Part shown: piece after piece, positions 60,048 to 64,000 of the stretch
How the letters are laid out: every line of letters begins with the position of its first letter
Numbering within the stretch: the stretch's first letter is position 1
Assembly (NCBI GenBank): GCA_038503035.1
Contig: JAVSML010025229.1
Coordinates: 500,136-564,135, forward strand
DNA: 64,000 nt
Reading direction: 5' to 3'
DNA from: Crocodylus rhombifer
Lineage: Eukaryota > Chordata > Crocodylia > Crocodylidae
Program-made: the position numbers and the translations under genes
Notes under the pieces: model-generated
Told to the model about the DNA's origin: nothing
Databases searched by the model: none
The model's input: the letters and a program-made list of their open reading frames with translations, nothing else

Positions 60048-60067
60048 TTCCCTATTTTTTTTTTTTA
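60048..60067 (-). promoter_or_regulatory. polypurine tract
   Basis: On the minus strand, an A-run followed by 'tagggaa' abuts the LTR start. This is the plus-strand DNA primer site in retroviruses. Confidence 0.7.
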
Positions 60068-60071
60068 CAAG

Positions 60072-60269
60072 TTAGATAGTTATAGCCATTAGCCTTTCAA
60101 CTTCTAGTTTTTCTTTCTCTTTACTTTCTGCTATTTCAACATACAAATTATATACCTCATTTCTGGTTGATGGTCTATTCTTCATTGGCTTAGCAGCATG
60201 GCTTATGCAACATTGTATTATCATAAACACTAGGTATACTCCAATAAAAACAACAAACAATATCAACAA
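60072..60269 (-). pseudogene. env transmembrane anchor and cytoplasmic tail fragment
   Basis: A hydrophobic segment ('LILFVVFIGVYLVFMII') is followed by Cys-Cys and a charged tail, ending just before the polypurine tract. That is the expected place for the end of env. It is out of frame with the preceding TM fragment (60319-60558), so at least one indel separates them. Confidence 0.75.
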
Positions 60270-60318
60270 ACTATGAATGACAGTAACTAAAAATAGAGCT
60301 AAACCAAGAATTCAAATT

Positions 60319-60558
60319 TCAGTTATCTGACTCATGCATTTTAGCTGCTTCTTTTCGAATATGTTTACTTAAATCCTGGATTTCTTTTGAATTATTGGGA
60401 ATATAAGTACAGCATTTTTTACCTATTAAAGCACAGACTCCTCCTTTGCTGGCTAGTATATAATCTAATGCAAGTCGGTTTTGCAATGTCATTTGCCTTA
60501 TTTCCTTCATTTCTGTATTTACTTTTGTGGCAAAATGCCGGGCTAGCGGCTCCGGCAC
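60319..60558 (-). pseudogene. env TM ectodomain fragment
   Basis: Contains 'LQNRLALDYILA' and 'GGVCALIGKKCC'. The latter is the C-x6-C-C motif found in the transmembrane subunit of gamma-type retroviruses, and the former is the conserved helix just before it. Only residues from about 'FATKVNTEM' on are env; the first codons derive from the adjoining GC-rich insertion. It is followed by a stop (60319-60321) before the membrane anchor, so it cannot be anchored as it stands. Confidence 0.82.
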
Positions 60559-61238
60559 CGCTTAGGGGAGCCGCGGGCTTTGCGGAGTTGTGCGAGCGCG
60601 CGGCTTGTGGGGCGGGATTGAGGTAGCTCTTAGCCGCCCTCGAGGTTCGCCGAGTTGGCACAAGTAGACGACTTAGAGTAAGTAGTTAGTGTCTCTTAAT
60701 CTATAGGGTGTCCGTTGGTTCACGAGGTTCCAGAGCCAGCCCTTGCNNNNNNNNNNGGTGCGGCTGCCGACTCCTTAAGTCCCAGAACTGGTCAACGGCT
60801 CATAATTGGGGAAACACAAAGCAATACTGTAACACAGTGAATCGTTGTCTGTTGTCGGATTTCTGAGGCCTTTATCTTCGCTGGGATACGCCCAGGCGGG
60901 GAGGCTGAGAACCGGTCTGCGGGGTGATCAGGCCCACAGAGTTTTCCAGTTGTCGTCTCTGCCGCTTCCTGCTTTTTTGCCTCTTTTATAAATGTTTGTT
61001 GGACTGCCTCTATGACACTAACTATAGTATACAGATAGGATAATTTTCTTTTACATAATTATTGCTAGGCAGATTTTCTACATAAGTTTCATTTCTGCAA
61101 AAATGACACTTTTAGATAAGAAATGAAATTTACAGAATGCGCATGTGTAGCTTAATGCCAGTGGAGAGAAGTACAAAGCGTTCATTTTGATTAACAGTCT
61201 ACTTCAAGGTTACATAAATGTGAGAGTGCCGCGCGGCA
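60536..61238 (-). mobile_element. LTR-like insertion within env, with assembly gap
   Basis: Read on the minus strand it runs from 'tgccgcgcggcac' to 'ctagcccggca', TG...CA ends with TGCCG/CGGCA inverted repeats. It carries a TATA-like 'tttataaaag' (about 60983-60992) and GC-rich downstream sequence unlike the AT-rich provirus. Ten N bases (60747-60756) interrupt it. No target-site duplication is visible (the flanks 'tataac' and 'ttttgc' differ). The best reading is an LTR of a second, unrelated retrovirus, possibly joined or shortened at the gap. Confidence 0.55.
60747..60756. other. assembly gap, 10 N
   Basis: Run of N bases; the true distance between its sides is unknown. Confidence 1.
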
Positions 61239-61281
61239 GTTATACAGAAAAGAGAAAATAATATAAAGTCTTTGCTAAAAA

Positions 61282-62247
61282 CTATAAGACAGTTACAATT
61301 TTATCAAAACTATCAACAGTAGCATTAGCAATCTTTTCCAGAGATGCTGCAACTTTCTTTATCTCGGACATAGTTAAGCCTGCGCCATAGCTGGAGAACA
61401 TTATACCCCAAAATCTTTGATTTTCTGTAATTTCACGAACATTGCAAATTTTCCCTTTAGGTAAATGAGATCTCATAGTAAAAGCAGGATACGCTGCGGA
61501 GACATAGCACGTTCCTCTCCAACCAGAGGGAAGATTTTTATAGGCCTTATCTCCACATACAAAATAGTGACCAGCTAATGCAGTATATCCACCTGTATTA
61601 CAGCATGGGGACATCATCCATTGTGAATAATAGCCTGAAAATTGACCTGCAGGGGAGTAGTTAGATATCTAGGAATTATTAGAAAACCAAGCACCATTTA
61701 TTTTAAATTCTACCTCACGCTTACTGACTCCTACTGCAACACAAGATCCATTACAAGTCCAACAGAACTTTCCAGGGGTGGCATAAGCTAATCCTACATA
61801 TTCAGACCGGTTGCAACTTACATTCTGCCAGGTTTCGTTCCCATGAAAATTTGAATAGTAAGGGGCTAACATCTGAGTTGCATTCAAGGGTACCGGTATC
61901 ATGGGTATTCCTCCAGTAGACTAGATAGGGACATGACTACATATCCAACAATGAGAGACATTTAAATCTATTCCAATTTGATTGACTAAAGACAAGAACA
62001 CATTTTCATGAAGTGATCTTCTTTGTTGGTGCAGAAGTGTAGTTTGGTTTACAGAGTTTCTTATAACTGATGAGTCAAGTTCATATAAGATGGCCCAAAA
62101 AGAAATACTGAGAACTATCCAAATCACGACTAACCAACTCCACCTCGGGAACCAGGAACTAGGTAGAGGCCTTTTTCCTTTCCCGAAGGGCATAGTGGTG
62201 TCGTTGGGGCACATCCTCTTCGCTCTGTAGTGGCAAATCCTCTTCAC
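61282..62247 (-). pseudogene. env surface-subunit region with in-frame stops
   Basis: One frame runs 62247 to 61282, interrupted by stops at 61921-61923 and 61669-61671. The first section has a basic leader and a hydrophobic segment ('WSWLVVIWIVLSISFWAIL') that would act as signal or anchor, followed by 'CWIC' (gamma-type C-x-x-C). The later sections have several N-x-S/T sites and Cys residues typical of a glycoprotein, and end with a heptad-like segment ('MSEIKKVAASLEKIANAT') close to where TM should begin. The frame then stops, 44 bases before the LTR-like insertion. It cannot give a complete Env. Confidence 0.8.
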
Positions 62248-62327
62248 CAGTAGGCGCTTGGCTCACTACTGGCTTTGAGCTCTCCTGCTGGCAGGCGCTA
62301 GGCTCACTACCAGTCTGTGGAGGCTGA
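62248..62327 (-). repeat. 37-bp-spaced duplicated motif between pol and env
   Basis: 'tagtgagccaagcgcct' and 'tagtgagcctagcgcct' (minus strand) occur in direct order just upstream of the env frame. Confidence 0.8.
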
Positions 62328-62522
62328 TTACAAGATTGGAGGAGACTCTAGGTCTAATAGGGCTGATGGTTTCTTACTGTGTGAAGCATGGATCCATGTC
62401 TGGAGTCCTTGACACTTTATTGCAGTGTTGGTGGTCAGGAGTACCTGGAATGGGCCTTTCCAGCGAGGTTCCAGCGATGGACTTTTACATGGACCCAATC
62501 TCCAGGCAGGATAGAATGGCAC
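62328..62522 (-). pseudogene. integrase C-terminal domain fragment, other frame
   Basis: Encodes '[12 protein letters not shown]' followed by '[12 protein letters not shown]', the SH3-like C-terminal end of gamma-type integrases. It is separated from the upstream integrase by a stop at 62678 and an intervening segment in another frame. Confidence 0.78.
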
Positions 62523-62677
62523 GGCTCACCTGGTTCTTTGGGGGGAGCTGCCTGTACCTGTGAATGAAAAGCCTTAACACACTTCATTAGTGCTTTACAA
62601 TAGTCTAGAATGGTATCATCAAGTGAATGTATATCGCAAAAGTGGGAGGCAACAGGTGGTGAGGCAGGGAGCCTCAG

Positions 62678-64000
62678 TTAGAATTTCTGGCTAAGCCCAG
62701 TCTTTCGGCTGGCAGTAGATCTCATACGCATAAGGGCTATGGGAAGTGCATCTGGCCATTTTAGGTGAGTCTCAGCACAAATTTTGGCCAGTTTATTTTT
62801 CAGAATGCCATTTTGGCGTTCTACTTGACCCAAGGCCTGCGGATGGTATGGGCAATGAAAGTTCTGTTGGATCTGCAGGACTTTGCAGACTTCTTTCATT
62901 ATCTGTCCAGTAAAATGAGTTCCTCTATCAGAGTTTAGGGATAAAGGAATACCAAACCTTGGAATAAAGTCTCTGAGCAACTTTTTGCTTACAGTTATGA
63001 TGTCAGCTTTTGCACATGGGTAGGCTTCTACCCATCCAGAAAACATATATACAATAACAAGAACATATTCATAAGAACAACATTTCTGCATTTGAATAAA
63101 ATCTAATTGTAAATTTACAAACGGTCCCGAAGGTGGGGGATGTGCTGCCTTCTTTGTTTTTACAGGCTTTCCCACATTATGGGCTTGGCAAATAGGACAG
63201 GTGTGGCAGTACTGTTGAGCCACAGATGGAAAAGTTGGAGCAAACCAATCAAGTTTAACAGCTTCTATCATCCCCCCTTTGCTCACATCTGCCATGCCAT
63301 GGTGTATGTGAGCAAGATGAGGAAGAAGGATCACTGGGGCAACCAGGCGGCCGTCCAGGGAGCGCCACAAATGGTCAGGGTGTAACAAACACCCAGCCAG
63401 TCTCCAAGTATGTTTCTCTGGTTCTGGAGCCTGATCTTGGAGGAGGGCAACGTCGTGAAGACTTGCCAATGGAGACTGGTCAGTTGGAATAGACAAAAAC
63501 ACAGGCGTAGCCTGAGGAGTGGAAATAGCCGCAGCTTTGGCAGTGGAATCTGCCAGAGCATTCCCACGTGTAACATCATCATAAGGTTTCTGGTGAGCTT
63601 GGCATTTAATAATAGCAACAGCAGAAGGTAATTGTAAAGCATTCAACAAGGCATTTACATATGGACCATTACTAATCTTGGCACCTCCCGAAGTGAGGAA
63701 GCCCCTTTGTTTCCAAAGTTGACCATAATCGTGTACAATACCAAAAGCATAGTGAGAATCAGTATAAATATTAACAGAGGCACCAGAGGCTAGGGTGCAA
63801 GCCCTGGTGAGGGCCACAAGCTCAGCAACTTGAGCTGAATACACATTAGGTAAGTGATGGCTTTCTATAACATCATATTGGGAACATACTGCATATCCTG
63901 CAACAAGGGAACCTTTTGAGTTTCTTTGACACGATCCATCAACATAGAATACTAGAGCTGGGTTTTGCAAGGGGGTGTCCTTTAGATCAGTGTGGGCCAT
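62678..64000 (-). pseudogene. retroviral pol: RNase H and integrase, truncated at both sides here
   Basis: An open frame of 440 codons runs in from the window edge. RNase H catalytic residues are all present: Asp21 ('YVDGS'), Glu60 ('VAEL'), Asp81 ('YTDSH'), Asp151 ('ALADST'). The integrase zinc-binding region shows His228/His231-His234 and Cys268/Cys271 ('CHTCPICQ'). The integrase core has Asp300 ('LQLDF'), Asp358 ('NSDRGTHF') and Glu394 ('QVERQNG') with the canonical 35-residue spacing. The frame ends at 62678 shortly after the catalytic core, before the C-terminal domain, which appears in a different frame at 62328-62522. The rest of pol continues past 64000. Confidence 0.9.

Larger units (their letters stand above)
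59612..64000 (-). mobile_element. gammaretrovirus-like endogenous provirus, 3' part
   Basis: Minus-strand order is RNase H, integrase, env fragments, polypurine tract, 3' LTR. The CX6CC motif and Cys-Trp-Ile-Cys motif in env and the integrase type point to a class I (gamma-like) endogenous retrovirus. gag, protease, most of reverse transcriptase and the 5' LTR lie beyond 64000. It is inserted in the CR1 reverse-transcriptase sequence at 59611/59612. All env parts carry lesions, so no functional env is encoded. Confidence 0.9.

Noticed and set aside
60387..60661. Plus- and minus-strand open frames through the GC-rich block near 60.4-60.66 kb
   Set aside because: They span the junction between env and the LTR-like insertion and have no motif of their own, apart from the true env frame on the minus strand.
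1..64000. CRISPR arrays, operons, tRNA or rRNA genes
   Set aside because: No regularly spaced repeats with spacers, no prokaryotic gene organisation, and no structure I could recognise as tRNA or rRNA. The sequence is vertebrate.

Overview
This is vertebrate nuclear DNA, most likely from a crocodilian. One large coding exon is recognisable as the 5' coding exon of the single-copy vertebrate gene KIAA1958. The rest is intronic or intergenic sequence dense with transposons. The organism call rests on the abundant CR1 LINEs, whose 3' ends read 'tagggctggaagggacctc', on the hAT DNA elements, and on short-terminal-repeat retroviral LTRs. This is inference; a turtle cannot be excluded from sequence alone.

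Layout. 1-13.7 kb holds three minus-strand CR1 3' ends, a large GC-rich palindrome (about 1.8-3.1 kb), a degraded minus-strand BED zinc-finger gene of hAT-transposase type (5.3-6.2 kb), and a complete hAT-like element (6822-9141) interrupted by a solo LTR. 13.7-20.8 kb is a second copy of the same hAT family, swollen to 7 kb by a nested palindromic element and by a near full-length CR1 (both ORFs recognisable, each broken by a few lesions). 20.9-25.1 kb holds another palindromic element and a third copy of the hAT family (22625-25102), which carries a 1,023-bp solo LTR; a 400-N assembly gap follows. 25.5-32.8 kb and 34.0-57.8 kb are mostly unremarkable AT-rich sequence with scattered small hAT/MITE elements. 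The gene exon is at 32830-34027 (+).

57.8-64 kb is a nested stack. A 5'-truncated plus-strand CR1 is cut inside its reverse transcriptase by a minus-strand gammaretrovirus-like provirus. The provirus 3' LTR is 59612-60047, followed (on the minus strand, upstream) by env fragments, integrase and RNase H, and it runs off the window edge. Its env is broken by in-frame stops, a frameshift and an approximately 0.7-kb LTR-like insertion that contains a 10-N gap.

Nothing here looks like a functional multi-gene system. The strongest unusual pattern is a family of 8-bp-target-site hAT-like elements whose interiors are long GC-rich inverted repeats. Three large copies are present, each with a different nested insertion, so relative ages can be read directly. 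The one host gene, KIAA1958, is itself reported to derive from a Crypton transposon.
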